From contig NC_133032.1 of assembly GCF_048771995.1 (NCBI RefSeq), positions 17,297,001-17,361,000 on the forward strand: a stretch of 64,000 nucleotides of DNA. The letters run 5' to 3'. The stretch's first letter is position 1. Each line of letters opens with the position of its first letter. A program made the translations under genes and the position numbers. Positions 13,201 through 28,200 of the stretch are shown here, in pieces. A model generated the notes under the pieces. It saw nothing but the letters and a program-made list of their open reading frames with translations, was not told the origin of the DNA and did not search any database. This DNA comes from Taeniopygia guttata. Lineage: Eukaryota > Chordata > Aves > Passeriformes > Estrildidae.

Positions 13201-16200
13201 AGGCACGGGACTATGATTTCAAAAGATCAAACTGATACGTAACAGAATCATAGTGTACCGATTTAAAAAAAAAAAAAAAAAAAAAAAGCATTTTAGCTTT
13301 TTAATGGCTTCCCCAGCTTTGCCTCAAATCAAGGAAAAAGCAGAGTCCAAATCTGAAATTAACTAATAGAAATAATGTTTGCTGTATATTAGAAGGCTGA
13401 AGGTTTACAGAGCTACATCACATGAACTTTCCTGAAGACTATATAGCTCCTAGACAGGCTGTGCCATGAGGAACAAACCACTTTGGATATGGAACACGAT
13501 GTGGGTTAGAGTGGGCTACAGAAAAGATCTAAAGAGCACCAAAACAGGCACAGACTTTTGAGGATATACTAAAAAGTACCCCTTTGAAGTAGCCAAACAT
13601 TGCTGCTATTTGCTTTTTATCAACTGTGTTACCACTACAGTAAGCATTGCTTACCAATAGCTTTGGTAAGGTAGGCAAACAAAGAGGGAGGGATTTCAGT
13701 CTTTGGAAGAAAAAACCCACCTACACCAAAACAAGAGTGAGTATACAAGCACTGACATGATCCTGAATTCCTTTCACTCCCCTGATAATCACTAACAAGA
13801 AGGCGGCTCTCGGTAATTCTCATCAGGCCATTCAGGGACTACAGAGGGACCTAAGCCTAGAAATGCTTTTTCCCAGGGAGTTGTCCTTTGCCAATATCCC
13901 CTGCAGGCACTGAAGCAGCATTGCCTGTCCAGAACAGGCTGCAGAAACGCAGTGGTTTCATATCATTCAAGGTCTGAAACTGGTTAGTCAACTTCTATCT
14001 TCCTTTTCAAAACTAGCTACAAAAAGAACCCAAACCACCCCATTTAATGCCTCCTACACTGCAGCCTCTATCTTCTTTTATATTCTGTTTTGAACAAATG
14101 CTCTTGAGTATTACAGTGTCCTTGTGAAAAATATGAAAAAATACCTAAAAAACTCTTTCCCCCTTTTTAAAAAAACTCTGAATACCACAAGACTTTTTCT
14201 TCTCACTAGTTTTCACCTTTGTCATACCACAAGCCCACAAAAATCCTAAAAAAAATAGAGGGAGTATTGTAGAAGTCTTTTAGAAATTATCTAGTATAGA
14301 AGATAACATGAAAAATACATGAACGGCATCTAGATATCTTGTATACAGAGCACTTTCCCAATCCACAGCTGAAGATGCAGTCAGAACCAATAGCATCCTT
14401 GTCTGGAAAATAAAAAAGTTTAAGCTGGCTGAGTTTTTTTGAGGCTGACTCAAAGTACAATATCAATTTTTCTGGTTTCTCTGTCCTGATGACATCCTCT
14501 TTTGAAGCAGGCACAATACTTTAAAATCAGGAAAACATGATCCCAAAAACAATTTCAGAAGAAAAGGCTACATGAACTGTCATGCTTTTCACTTGGCCTG
14601 AGAAAAAATGTGTCTGAGAAATACAAAAAATCTTAAAAGATATGTAAAAGGCCAAGTGATAGATAATTTGTTCCTATTTAAGAGCATAATACATGAAAAG
14701 CCATCAAATTGTGCACTTGGCTGTTAAAATGTGGTCTATGCAGTGCACAATATTCAGCACTGCAGGAACTCTTTAAGCTGGGGTCTTCAATTTCTTCCAG
14801 AGACCAGACTGTTAAACCACTTACTATATTTTTGAAGCAATTCAGCTTTGATTATTGATGAATGTAATATGTTTATTTAAATACACTTTATAGGAACACC
14901 ATTTTCATGAACATATTGACTGAAACAATTTTTTTCTCTCAAACTGTACTGTGAATATGTCACTTAGCCAACATAGTTTCCTAACAATATTCACACAGCA
15001 ATAATGTAACAAAATCCTTTCAGAGGGATGGCATTACAACTATAATTCATGTTAAGCTTTTACTTTCAACAGACTTTTCAAGAAACTGAGCTATGCTTCC
15101 CATTTCCTTGTGTAATACTATTTTCCTCTAAAATGTAGGCTTTTGCCACTGATTAGTATTTTAGGTCTGACTGATTTTGCATTCTTTACTGAATCAGAAG
15201 CACAGTCCTTTACTGAGGGCTGAAAATAAGCACTACTAGACAGGCCATTCACTAATCCTTCAACAAAGAAATCCTTGGCATGGAATCACTTTGACTGTTT
15301 ATGACTTACGATGAAATATTTCACATCCCAATTCAGGAACATGAATCCTCAAACATCAAAATTTAAGAAACCTACGGGGTGGGTTTTTTTTTGTGTGGGC
15401 TTTTTTTGGTTAAAAACCTTGCATGCATAATGCTATCCCCCCGTAGCTTCTGTATGAAATTATGGTGTTCTGTCAGATGGGAGCCATAATGGCCTCATCC
15501 CTGCAGCAATCATTGTTAATATAAATCCCAAACGTATTTCTATACTGTTCCAATTTACTCCAAGATGCTATTTTCTGTCTTGTCAAAATGACTGGAGATC
15601 AAAGGACCAAGATAAGCTCAAAACTGACAAAATCAGTATTCCAAATATATATGGCAATACAGAGCTGCTAAATCTCCTGAATCTTTTAAATTAAAAAATA
15701 TTGCCCATTCTGATGAAATTGCTTACAATGACTACAAGTAAAGATGGTGGCTATTAAGTTTTATCGCAAGCACCTGAGGATCTGTTTGCATGCAGTACAA
15801 AATGTTCCTTTATTCTCCTGAATTACTGACACTGGCAAATTAAAATGAAGTGGCTACATATGGCAGAAACAATCTTCACATTTACAAATATCTTGAAATA
15901 TCACTAAATCATAAAAACGAAAGCTGTGGGTTATATATTATGAATGTTGCCTAATGCATTCCCAGCTCAGTTATTTGTAACAAATTTGTGTACAATGGAC
16001 AAAATTGGCCATTTATTCTACAGCAGCAGCAGCTGGTTCTGGCACTGTGTATCACAGCCAAAAAGGAAGCTACAAGTCAGGAAAGCATAATTAACCTTTA
16101 AAATGCTGGAAGGATGAAAAGTAAATAGTACTTAAAATAAAAATAAGGATTAGAAAATATTGGTATTGATGGTGTTAGTATTCCCCTCAATACCAGAACT

Positions 16201-19200
16201 TTAAAAATACCCTCTATATAGAAAAGCAGCCACTTATTGTGGCTACAAAAACAATCTAGAAGACATTGTACAGTAGGCGCCATGAACCTGCATCTGATTA
16301 TTTTAATGGCTCGGCTGATCCTGAATGCTATGGTAAATGAGGACAGCTGTTATAGTACCTCTATTGAAATCTCATTACAATGAAGGAAAAAGACCCACAA
16401 GGACCTTTCACTGTATTAGGCTATGATAAAGTATAAAAAATGGTTTATCTTGTGCTCTTAATACTTTAATTATATTTTCCAAAGCAGGTGTAGTAACTGA
16501 TAGTCCTTAAATGCTAATTATCATATGCATTCATTAAACAAACATAAACCTTTCAATGTTATGCAACAATTCAATTTTAACTTAAACATATTTTTAATTA
16601 TTATGTAATATTTCCTGTCTTCCAATAACTTCAAGATTATAAAAAAAGATCTTTAATATAATATATGTAATATTAGAACTGCACTTCTCAATTTTAATGC
16701 TCATTCAGTTCATTTTGGCAGTATTTCACTGATGCAGCCTCAGGCTATAGGTAATGGAACATTACTCACTATGATAGCCAGATTTCTTCTGCATGGCAGT
16801 TACAGGGCAATCTTTATGAGCCAGAAGAAGCTGTTTCAGCTGTGCCACTTCATTTCTCAGCAGGGTGACTTCATTCTAAAGGAAAAGAAAGTTATGCACT
16901 TTACCAGGCTCAAACAACACATGTTTTGAAGGTAAGCATTAAGTTTTATAGGATTTTCAGTTGTTCATTTAGGGGTAGCTGAAATACAAGAAGTTTCAAT
17001 TTGGTATATATTGCAAATATGTATATATTTATTTTATCTTAAAAAATGCAAATATTTGCTGAAACTTGGCTAGCTTTGTAACATTTACTGGGAAATGCTT
17101 GGGTTTTTTTTAAAAATACAACATATGTTTTCCAGTTTGCAGACTACATATAGTCTCAATCACATGATCCAGCTACTGTCAAGACTCTTCTGGAAGGTTT
17201 TGTGATGAATTCTAATCAGAGTAAACCTACATTTAGCTCCACATATTTTAACAGATGTTACAGCTAACACTAAAAAAAGGGAAAAACAGAAAAGAAAATC
17301 CAAAAAGCCAATGCAGAATAATTTTTTTAGTGACTCTATTTATACTTGGACTTCAAATAAGAAAATCTCACATACTGGAAAACAATTTAGCAAACATTGG
17401 TTGACCTCCAGACTGATTTTTGTTTTGGCAGCCATGCATAAACATGGTCTCTGAAGGAATCATTGATAATAATGACAAAATCCGGAGATGTCGGCTTGTG
17501 TTGCTAAAGCACAGCACAATCCAAGAGACAGCACCTGCACAATCCAGCACCTGGATTCATTTCCAGACTCTGCCCTTCCACTGTTGGGTGACCTTGAGCA
17601 AGGTCATTTCACTGCTTTGTGCTTCACCTTCCCCACTTGTAAGCTGGAGAACTGCAATACTCACCTTCCCTGGAAAGCAGCTTGGTGACTAGAGATGAGG
17701 AGTGCTACGTAACTGCATTGAATGTGACAATCCAAATTAAGAATGGTATGGCATTTTGATAGACCCATTTTCACTTTGTAGAGTAGAATAATATTTATGA
17801 ATCAAATTATCTGTAATGCTTTGTGATCCCTGCATCTGGACACAGTATGTGTTTTTCATGGGTTATTTTATTTTGAATATAAATCTTTTCCATTAACACT
17901 TGAAGTTACTTCAAGTATAAGAACCTTTGCATTTTATTTTAATATACCACACATGTGACATAATTATTTAGTAAATGCTTATGTTTATGCATTTAGAATC
18001 AAGTTAAAGAAAAAAAAAAACAACAGAGGAAAACTAGATTGCATCTGAAATAACTGGAAAAATAAACTACAAGTAAGTCAACCTATTTACTCGCAAGTAA
18101 GAAATAAGGCAATGCAGCCAGAGATGAGATGAATTACAGGTTAAAGGATTCCAAAAGAAAACAATTTTTCCAGAACAGAACTTACTAGGTTTAACTACAG
18201 TAAGTAACTAAAATATCAGACTGTTCAAAGAAAAGCTCCTCTTTTGTGTTCTCTCTCTCCATTTAGAAGACAACAAATTTCAAGCTTTATACCTGCAAAA
18301 TCCTCTTAAGGTCTCCTTTTCTATTCAGTCCTTTTATGTGTAGCATACCCTTTAGAAACTTTTTATTAAAAGCAAAAACTGGAAGATGCCAAAAAATCTG
18401 ACTTCACAGACATTTGTAATGAAAGAAAAATGTGACTGCAAACAAAAAGGTTTGGAATGATAGAAACCCAACCAAAAGCCCCACAAATTCTCTACCAGGT
18501 GGCGTCACATGTCCTGAAACCTCAGGCTGTTAAGAAAGCAAAGGACTACTGACTGCCTCCAGCTCTGTCTGCCCTTAGTTCACCATGTTAGTTACTGAGG
18601 AGCCACAAATCTTGATAGCACATAGGCAGCTACACAGAACTGACATAGATTGGGTAGAAAAAACCACATTGATTTAGTTTTGAGACACCTGATAACCTAC
18701 GGAAGCAACAGTGTCCAAGACTATGAAATATAGTTCTGTTAGTTCAAAGGAACTATGGCAACCAGGAAAAGGTTTGCAGAAATTTTCTATTATGTCTCCC
18801 ACATTTTAAGGAAGAATTTTATATACAAACAGCACATATAAATATGAAATTGCTGTTCATCTGTGGAAGTAAAATTATATGTTTATGAAAAAATGTTATA
18901 ATACAGTTTATAGCTCAATGTCAGCTGTATTAAAAATATTAAGACTACTGCTAGCATAAATACAAAAAGCATATACATTATCTTGCATTAAAGCAAGCTT
19001 GAAAAACATGGATCAGCATTCCTATAAAAGAGACTGCGGTTATTTCTAGAATAACGGTAGCTGTATATTCCATAACAACACTTGTGCCAACAGTACCACA
19101 TACAATGCACACACTACTCATGACACTAGAACAGAGTTCTGTCTGCTAGACACATGGATGGGGAATGTCACAGAAAGGCAATCTATGGTTGCCATTTACA

Positions 19201-22200
19201 TAATGCCAGTAAGAACCACTTCTACCTGGTAAAGGCTGCTGTTTAAAACCCATTCTTATACATATTGCAGTTAATTATCTCGCTTGTGACAACAGCAAGT
19301 CCTTCCATCTCATTCAAAACATGTGAATGTGCGGTGGTCATTTAATATGTGGTTAACATGCTGAAAACAGGCTACCAAGAAACATGAAATAAACACTTTT
19401 AACAGGTGGCACGAACAAAGATTATTTCGGATTTTCACACTGGAAAGTTCTCCTCATTAGTGAGACAGAACCAAGTGCAGGCATCAACAATTCTTTAAAC
19501 AAATATGTCATACCTCACATACTGTTGAGAAGAATTTGTGTGTCCTCGCATTTCAAAATGTGCTAGCATGAAAAAGCAGGTTTCTGGAGGAAAGCACATT
19601 GATTTGTGCCTGCACTCCATCTTTCAAAATATGCCTTCCCTTCTGCATTCTTATGAAGGGAGGACACAGTGTATGACACATTCTTCTGTATCTGCCTATT
19701 CCTCCCTGCATCCAAAATGCAGACGTATTATAAATAGTGGGACCATGGGACCACATAAGCCCTTGCTTAGCATCATGTGGGACAGCATTTGTGATATGTT
19801 ATTACTCAAAGTATCATCATATGCAGGTGAATGTGACTTCTGGGAATAGGGGATTGTCTGTGGCTGAGTTAAACAGCATTCTTCCCGTTTCCTTTTTGGG
19901 CAACTTCCTCTATGGGAAAGGATCTTTATTTATAGGCATAATTTCATAATTTAGCTTTTCTAAACAGCTTCTGCAGCACCAGTACAAACCATCACTCAAC
20001 TGCTGCTCACTGAAAACCCACTGTGACCTCATGAGGAAGACAGGCCATTCTTCTAAAACTTCACCCTCTAAGATTATTAAAGCAACAGGGACCTAATACA
20101 GAACATATAATGCACTTTGGCACCTGATGCTGTAATATGGCTCAGTTGTCACTGTGAGGATTGTCAATACCTTCTTATACCCTGCAGGACTGTGCAAGGC
20201 ACAATAGCCACACAAGGTGGGGAATAAAATTTAAGATCAATAAACAAGTCAACAATTAATAGAAAATACAGTTATCAAGAATCAAAACAGTAAATAAACT
20301 TCAAAATGCTGGAAGCATGAAAAAGCTTACATAGCAGAGCCTATAATAAAGACAGCCTACCTAACCTATATATGTTACTGGTGATGTAATAGAGGGAAAT
20401 TTTCCCTTGAGCAAATATTTGAAAAATAATGCTTAAAAATGAAGTTACCTTCAAACATTTCAAAGAACTTAACAGAAGTTAATATACAGAAAAAATAAAT
20501 ACATCAACCAAGTAAACTCTTCAAAATTCATATGTACTGTTAGTGAGCTTACAAACCTTCACACTGACATTGGAATCTCTGACACAGACATTACAAGAAA
20601 GCCAGTAACAGCATTGAAAAGAGTCAGAATTGTTACATGAAGCAATGCAATGCAGGCATTTTGGTATGAACCTGCTTTTGGAAATGTGACATCCTGGTAA
20701 CTTCAGCTGAGCAGGCCACTTACACACTAAACCAAATACGAACTACTAACCCAAACACAGTCTATAAAGCTGCATTAAGGCAAAACTCTATACTTATTAA
20801 GTTTTCTATTAAATATAAAGTAAGTAATCATGGGTCATTACTGCCCACTCTGCTGATCAGCTGTGTTAGCCTGTCAAGTTATTATTATGGAAATATAGGA
20901 TTGATGTTTTCACATAAAGTACAGTGTAATTATTTCTCTGATATCCAATTTTCTTTTCAAGTTATTCTGCTCTTTACAGTTAACAATTTTGCTTTTGGTA
21001 GACTGCAAGAAAATCTTTCTCGAATTCACTATTACTGAATTAACACTTGGAAACCTTTTGTTTATGGCACTTACATGATTATTTTGTTATAAAACATATA
21101 TATAAAACTATATATGAAAAGTTCACATGATACCAAATATTAACTAAAAAACTGAACTATGGCTGATTTTTTTCATACTCCTTCACTCCTTTCTTTGATT
21201 ATTTAAGTTACAGTGCTACATATAATTATGTAATTAATGGACTTAATTGAGGACTGTGCATTAAACAAGTATGTCTAAAGACTGCAAACAGGTATGAGAA
21301 GAATACGTATTTGCAAGAAATTAAAGTAGTGCATGTACATAGTGTCATGATTCTTGGAACAGGAAACCACGGTGTGTGCTTAGGTAGGAATCTTTTACAT
21401 TTCAGGGTCTGGGATGCTGAGCATTTTTAAGGACATGAACATGAAGATGACTGATACACTGTAATTTTGATTATATGATAAAAAATAACGTCAACATGTC
21501 CTACTTTCATGTTGATAAAATTGTGATGTTTTCTATACCAAACAGCATGAGAGGTGAGTTTTCATAGGAAGATGATGACCTGTGGATTTGACTCAGAAAA
21601 CAGCTCTGATGAAGAAAAACAACTGACACTTTAACATACCAAAATAAGCCTCACTGCATTTTCTAAATGAATGCTTCCTAGTTTTTCCTTTCAGCAACTT
21701 TCAAAAGGAAGCTTTTAGATTTTTTATTTTGAAAACAATAATTTATGCCAATTTTTTATGTGTTGCTGGAAAACATCAGGAAATTATGCTTTAACATTTA
21801 ATAGTAGTTTAAACAAAAGGGTCATAGATTGTTCTACAGGGGAAAAATACATTCACATGATGACTTTCTGAGATTAGATAGGTGGAAAAGTGACCTGCAA
21901 TATACACTGGCCCTACCCTCTTACAGCACACTTCATCTCTCTAGGATTTAGGTGGTGCTGCTAAAAATTTGCAATGCCAATGCTGTACCCATTCTGAGGA
22001 CAAAAGAGGCCCTCAGTATCCACTGATGTCAACCTGGCACCTTTCACGAGCATTACATTCCCTCTAAAGGAAAAAAAGTGACATTAAAAAGAACCAAAGG
22101 AAATAAGCCCAAAACTTCCTCAAATAACCCAGGCCATGATACAAACTAAGAGCAAGATGTGTTCAAGGTAAGACTATTACTTTGCTCATAACTGTTTATT

Positions 22201-25200
22201 CCAACATGACATCTTAGTTTAGCATCATAGTCTGAAAGCTACTTCAAATAGAATAAAGGATAGATCCTTAAACTTACACATCTTGAAATATGAGTGTGCT
22301 CTTACGCTCTAATTTTACTGCTATATGCAACTAGTTCTGAATTTTAAGCCTGAGCTGAGCCACCAGTTATAAAACCATTTATATTTCAGATGCCATGCAG
22401 AGTTTTAGGGTCCACTGATCAAGGATCACTGTGTAAGAACAAAAAAACTTATTAATTTTTCCTTGAAATACAAAGTATACCTGTAACTGGCCATTGAGTG
22501 AGCTCAGGTCCTCAGCTTTTTTCTCCAACGACTGCACCCAGACTTTCCGTTTCTGCCGGCACCTGGAAGCAGCAGCCCGGTTTCTCTCCAAGAACTTTCT
22601 CCTTTTCTCATCAGGGTCTTCATTGGCAGCTCTCCTTCGCCGACCGCCTGTATTTGGTGTTTGTGGCGTAGGCTGAGCTGGTGATGCCTGAAAACAGCCA
22701 TGACTTAACCCACAGCTCTGGTATAAACAGCCATCACATCTTGAGAAAAGCATTCAGGGCATTTCTAAATACATTCAGGTTACATGGTTTTTTTTGAAAG
22801 CTCTGCCCATTTAACTCTACAGCGATGCTTTTAGATCTTTTACCCATACTTACACTCCTGATCATCTTACATCAACATATTGCATCCAAAATAGCTTTCA
22901 AGCTACATTTAGTAGGAAATGAATTTTCTATTTTTGATTCTTCCCACACACCTAGTCACAACTGAAAAATGACACAATAGCTTATGCCCACTATGCAGAA
23001 GCTGTCTGACAAATGCTGGCAGTGCTGAGACATCCTGATCTCTGGATCTCCAGATCGCAATTTCCTACTCACTGATGTGTTCCCCACCACCGAGTAACAA
23101 TTTCCCTTAATCTACCCCCATGATACATGACAATATCAAAATACTTCAATACTTTAAATTACACATACTAATTTCACAGTTGTATACAGACCCTAGACAA
23201 AGATTCAATGAAATATAGTCACAATATAACGGGTCTTAAAGTCCTTTAAAGAGATAAGATAGAAAGAATGTAACTGTCCACACGACATTCACAGGTGCAT
23301 CTCCACATTCAGTCTTGCACAGCCAGAAAGTTTTATTTTTAAAAACCCCAAACATGTACCAGCTGGCATATAAATTTGGCATTAATTCTAAATAGCTAAG
23401 AATAAAAAACCCCTGGGACTTCAAATCAGTGTTTTAAGAATGAAACACTTGCTATTTTTGATTAATACTAATTGTAAAATAACTCTAAGACAATCAAACA
23501 GCAATTTTCATCTTGAAAATTCTGCTATGTGATATTTCAAAAATATTCTTTATAAAAATCACAAGGCAGTATGGGGGAATAGCAGCTTTAAGAAAGAGAT
23601 CCTTTTATGATGGGTCACTTTTTTCCCCTCTTCTGTTCCAAACATATTTATTTTGACACATTATTTGATTTTACTGGCCAGTGTAAGAATCTGAGGCTTT
23701 CACTGCAGATTTAAGTCCTGTTGATTCTGGGCCAGGTGTGTAGCTTTTATAAAATTAATATTACACCAAAAATTCTGAGAATAACTCTTTGAGATTTCTA
23801 TAATAATTTTGAAAACACATTCCAGAAGGTTTTTAGAAATAGAACAGCTGCAATCCTCCAGGATTCATCAGGAAGTGTATCCTTCCTCCAGCAGCATGCC
23901 CACTTCCAGTCTGACTTTGCCTTTTACTCCCATTTTCTGATCTATCGTCCCAAAAGGACAACAAATCACACCTAAAACCAGAGCCCCCCTTCAGAGCCTG
24001 AGATGATGAAGTACCCTTAATGGCACAGCTTCCTGTGGCAGCCCCGAAAAGATCCTTCAAGCAAACTAACATAAGCATGATAACAAAGTAACATAAGCAT
24101 GCAATAAAAAAATTTTAAGCACAGTTACAATATAAAATATAATAAACATAAAACAGATGCAACAGAAACACAAAATAAAAGCACTTATTTTTTCAAATAT
24201 ATATATTGACCAGCTGTAAAAATTTCAGCTACCACAGAATCTCCTATCAATGAACTTCAGAAATCAGGACTTAGTTCTAAATTTGAGTAGATAGATACTA
24301 CCTGATTTTGAAATCATCATCTTGAATAATAGATTTTAGAAACATTTAAGAACATGTAAAATGTTTACAGGTCTTTCTGCTATAGAGCTATTGACTAAAA
24401 GAGGAGTCTGTTAATCTCTATTTTACAAACCAAGAGTATAGAAAAATATATGTATTTGCAAAATAAAAGGAGGAGGTAGAAGGCACATGTCCACTCCTGT
24501 CATACCGGTGTTTCAGTTGTTGAAGTTGCAGGCTGTTGTAGTGACTGTGGTCGTGGTTCCTCTGACTGAGTCCTAACCAACCCAGTTGCATGTCCCTTGG
24601 CAGTATCTCCATTTGTTACCTGAGGATGCTGCTGGGTCAAGGCTGCTTTCAATCTCTGAAAGCAGAAAATAAAGAAGAAAAAGAAAAATATTCTATGATG
24701 CCAGTTTGAATGATTAATCATTTTACTTTAAATGATTAATCAGTTACTTTTAATTTGCAAACAGGAACTCCAACTCTTAAACACGTGTTTCTTTTTACAG
24801 GCTTTCAACACTGACCTAGGCATATACCTAAAAACAGGGGGTAAATTTCTGCAATCATGACAATAACAATGAGGTTTACATAAGATCCCAGAAAGGGAAG
24901 GATGATAAACTGTATGGAGAAGTAAGCAGAAAGTCTCATCTGTAGTGAATTGCACCCACAAACAGATGAGTGGAAGGCCATAAACAGCCACTGAAACTGG
25001 TACTACCAGAAGAGTAACGATGACACGTGAAGGAAAATAGGCAACTACCAGAACACAAACATCATTCCACTTTAAAATTTCTGGTGTTCCCTATCTCTAT
25101 TCATTTTTAAATAGCTTGTTATGCCTCTGCTAATTCATGGTCTTTACAAATACTCACCTCTGCAATCCTTCCTATGAGTAATTAGAAAAAAGCCAAGATC

Positions 25201-28200
25201 TTTGCTGAAACACCTTAATGATGTACAAAATACTAAGAAGCTTCAGGTTATACATAAAGATTATTTATGTAGAAATACGCAAGATAACTACTACGGCATG
25301 CTACTTTGCAGTAAAAAACTGCAAAAAAGGTTTGATGTTATTCCTTTATTGTAAACAGCACTATGAAGAACAGTAATGCACAAGTTCAGCTGTATATAAT
25401 ATGCCCAAGAGTTACTGACAACCTGATGGATGATTTTTGAGCATTTTACCAACTGCCTGTTGAAAAATACTTGATTCAACTTTTGGTGAAACCTATTAAA
25501 ACTGAAATAGAATACATTCTACTTAAAACTATTTCTTAACCTTAAGTGACAAAGCGTCCAATTTCAGCAGATACCACTGCTTTTAATTCCAGATCTTTTC
25601 TTAAAATTCCATGAATACTGCACAATTTATCATTAATTTTTCTGGTTTTACTGAAGAATTTACCTTAGAGAAATGGTGTTGGAGAATGTTTTTCTATCGA
25701 ACACTGGATTTCTTAAGAATCCAATACAAGTTTAAGAGACGATTACTGACTTAAACATGCAAGTTTATGGAAATTCTGATACCTCATAACATCGTATTTT
25801 GAAATATGAACCAAGTGTTGCCTGCATACTAACATTAATAGAATCTCTTAAGAATACTAGAAAGAGCCAGCATTTGGCCAGCTCTGAATAGACAGAAAAC
25901 TTTGCACCTATTTATGTAGATATTCGCTATAAACTGTAGTATCCAATGTCTCCCAACAATTAAGTCACTGAAATACACTAACAGCTCTCTCCTGCCTTCC
26001 AAAGTGACAGGTTTTCCTGGATCCTGTGCTACAATTAAAACAACAGATTGCAGATTACCTCTGTCAAAGCTGCAAAATCTTTTCAGGTCTGAAGTATGGC
26101 AAGTTACCATCAACCACATGGATTTGGTAGCATAACCAGCACCAGCAGGTATCCTAACTGAGGGCTACAAAGAGAACCAAGAAACTCCAACGCTCCTCTA
26201 CTGGCCTGCTATTAAGGAATCTTCAGCCAGTGACTTCTGTAATAAATCTATTCTGTAGAGATTGCTCTGGATTGAATTAGCAGCACACTACACCAGATAG
26301 GAACCATTCAAGTGCACGTGAAAATTAGGAGTTAATCCCAACAGCTAACTGAGCTGTTCCTCACTTCATTTATTGTATCAACTTCCTAAGTTTCCCAGAA
26401 TGAAGAAGATACTTCAGAAAATTACACAAACAAAATTTACTGCAGTTTCCAGTGCTCAACTTTAACAACAAAAATTTAGGATAGCTGCAAGTATTAGGGC
26501 AGGATAACAAAAATTTTTTAATATAATATGTCCATAATTTTTAGGATATGTACAGCATTCTGAAAGCCCTTAGATAGTTAACACTTTAACTAAGCTCAAG
26601 AATTAACTTGTACCTTCCTAATTCTCCTTGGAAAAACAAGCTAACAAAAACATTTCAGTTCCTGTCTCCAGCAGGCCTTAGCGTTTTCTACATGTCTAAC
26701 TAAAATTACTAAAACCAAACTCTATTATCTACCTTCAACAACTGTAAAGTTGATGATTCCTCTCTCTCTTTAAATAATCTTGGTGTAAAACCTTCGTAAA
26801 ATCTTGTACGACCTTCTAAACAACCCCTACCAGGACTACGAGGTAAACATATCACATCCAAGTCAGTTTTTAAAATAGTATTTTTTTTAAGAAACTAGCA
26901 AGTATTTAATACCAATATGACAAAAACCCTTCTGTATGTTATAAATGTAAGATATTTTGATTTTTTGCATTTTCATTTATGACTTGAATAACTTTAGAAG
27001 TATTTCTTTTATCACAACTTGCTGTTCGGCAGCATGTGAAAAATTTTCATCAGTCCTAATCCAAGACAGCAGTGAAAGTACACATCAGTTAAATGGTACC
27101 TTTCTTCTATTTCAAGATGTCATACTAGGAGAGATTTCTAAGTTATAATCTCAAAAATATTGAGTTTGCATGGCAAGGTTTGGCTCCCATGAGCAGCTGC
27201 CAGAAGCTCCCTCCTGGTCCCCCAGAGCCCAGGGCAGCTGGCTCCAGGACAGAGCTCCGAGGAGAGTTTGTGGGAGTCAGGCCTGTTCAGCCTTGAGAAG
27301 AGGTGACTGAGAGGGGCCCTCAGCAGTGCCCAGGAGAATCTGAAGGCAGGGTCCCAAGAGACTGGAGCCCGGCTCTGCTCAACAGGACAAAGGCAATGGC
27401 AGGAACTGAAGCACAGGAAGTTCCACCCGAACATGAGCGAGAACTTTGTGACTGTGCAGGTGAGGGGCACTGGAACAGACTGTCCAGAGAGGATGTGAGG
27501 CTTCCCTCACTGGAGATAGCCAAGAACCCTCTGGTTGCAATCCTGTGTCATCTGCTCTGGGATGGCCCTGCTGGAACAGGGTGTTGAACCAGATGACCAC
27601 TGTGGTCCCTTCCAACTTGGCCCATACTGTAATTCTGTGAAGAGTAAGAGGAGCCCTCTCCAAGCAGAGGAAGGAGCAGCAGAAATGTCTGAGGAACTGA
27701 CCACAGCCACCATTCCCCTTTCCCCATGGCTACTGAGGGGCAGGAGGTAGAGAAGAGTAAGGTCCAGGAAGAAAGAGGGGAAGGTGTTTTTAAGTTTTGG
27801 GTGTATTACCCTACTCAGATGTGACTAGTAATAAACAAAACTGATTTAGTCAAGATGAGTCTGTTTTGCCCATGATGGTAACTGATGACTTTGCACTGGG
27901 ACATGCAAACAAAGTTGGACTTTACTTACCATAATGCCAACATTTAAACACTGTATCCTGTAAATTCATAAGTAAACAAATGCCTTTTGAGAATTACATT
28001 GTTAAATGTAACATACTATGAAAACAGGAATAGGAAATAATTAGATTTAATTTCATACAAAGTTTGAAAGTTGAAATTAAAGTAGTAAGGATTAAATTAT
28101 CCACAAATGCAGACACATTGTGAAAATCTGAGGAATATTTGAAGATTTTCACAAGGCAATTTCCAGTTTGTGTGTTTAATAAGTTTCATATTTTAAAAGG

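Noticed and set aside
13252-13290. 23-nt poly(A) considered as a retroposon tail
   Set aside because: No transcript-like sequence or flanking duplication could be identified next to it.
19538-19849. 103-codon plus-strand open frame in ATF2 intron 9
   Set aside because: No recognisable domain, no splice or promoter context, and composition like surrounding intron.
27138-27750. Six overlapping open frames of 67-110 codons
   Set aside because: All fall in the CR1 3' fragment; there is no conserved coding in that part of CR1.
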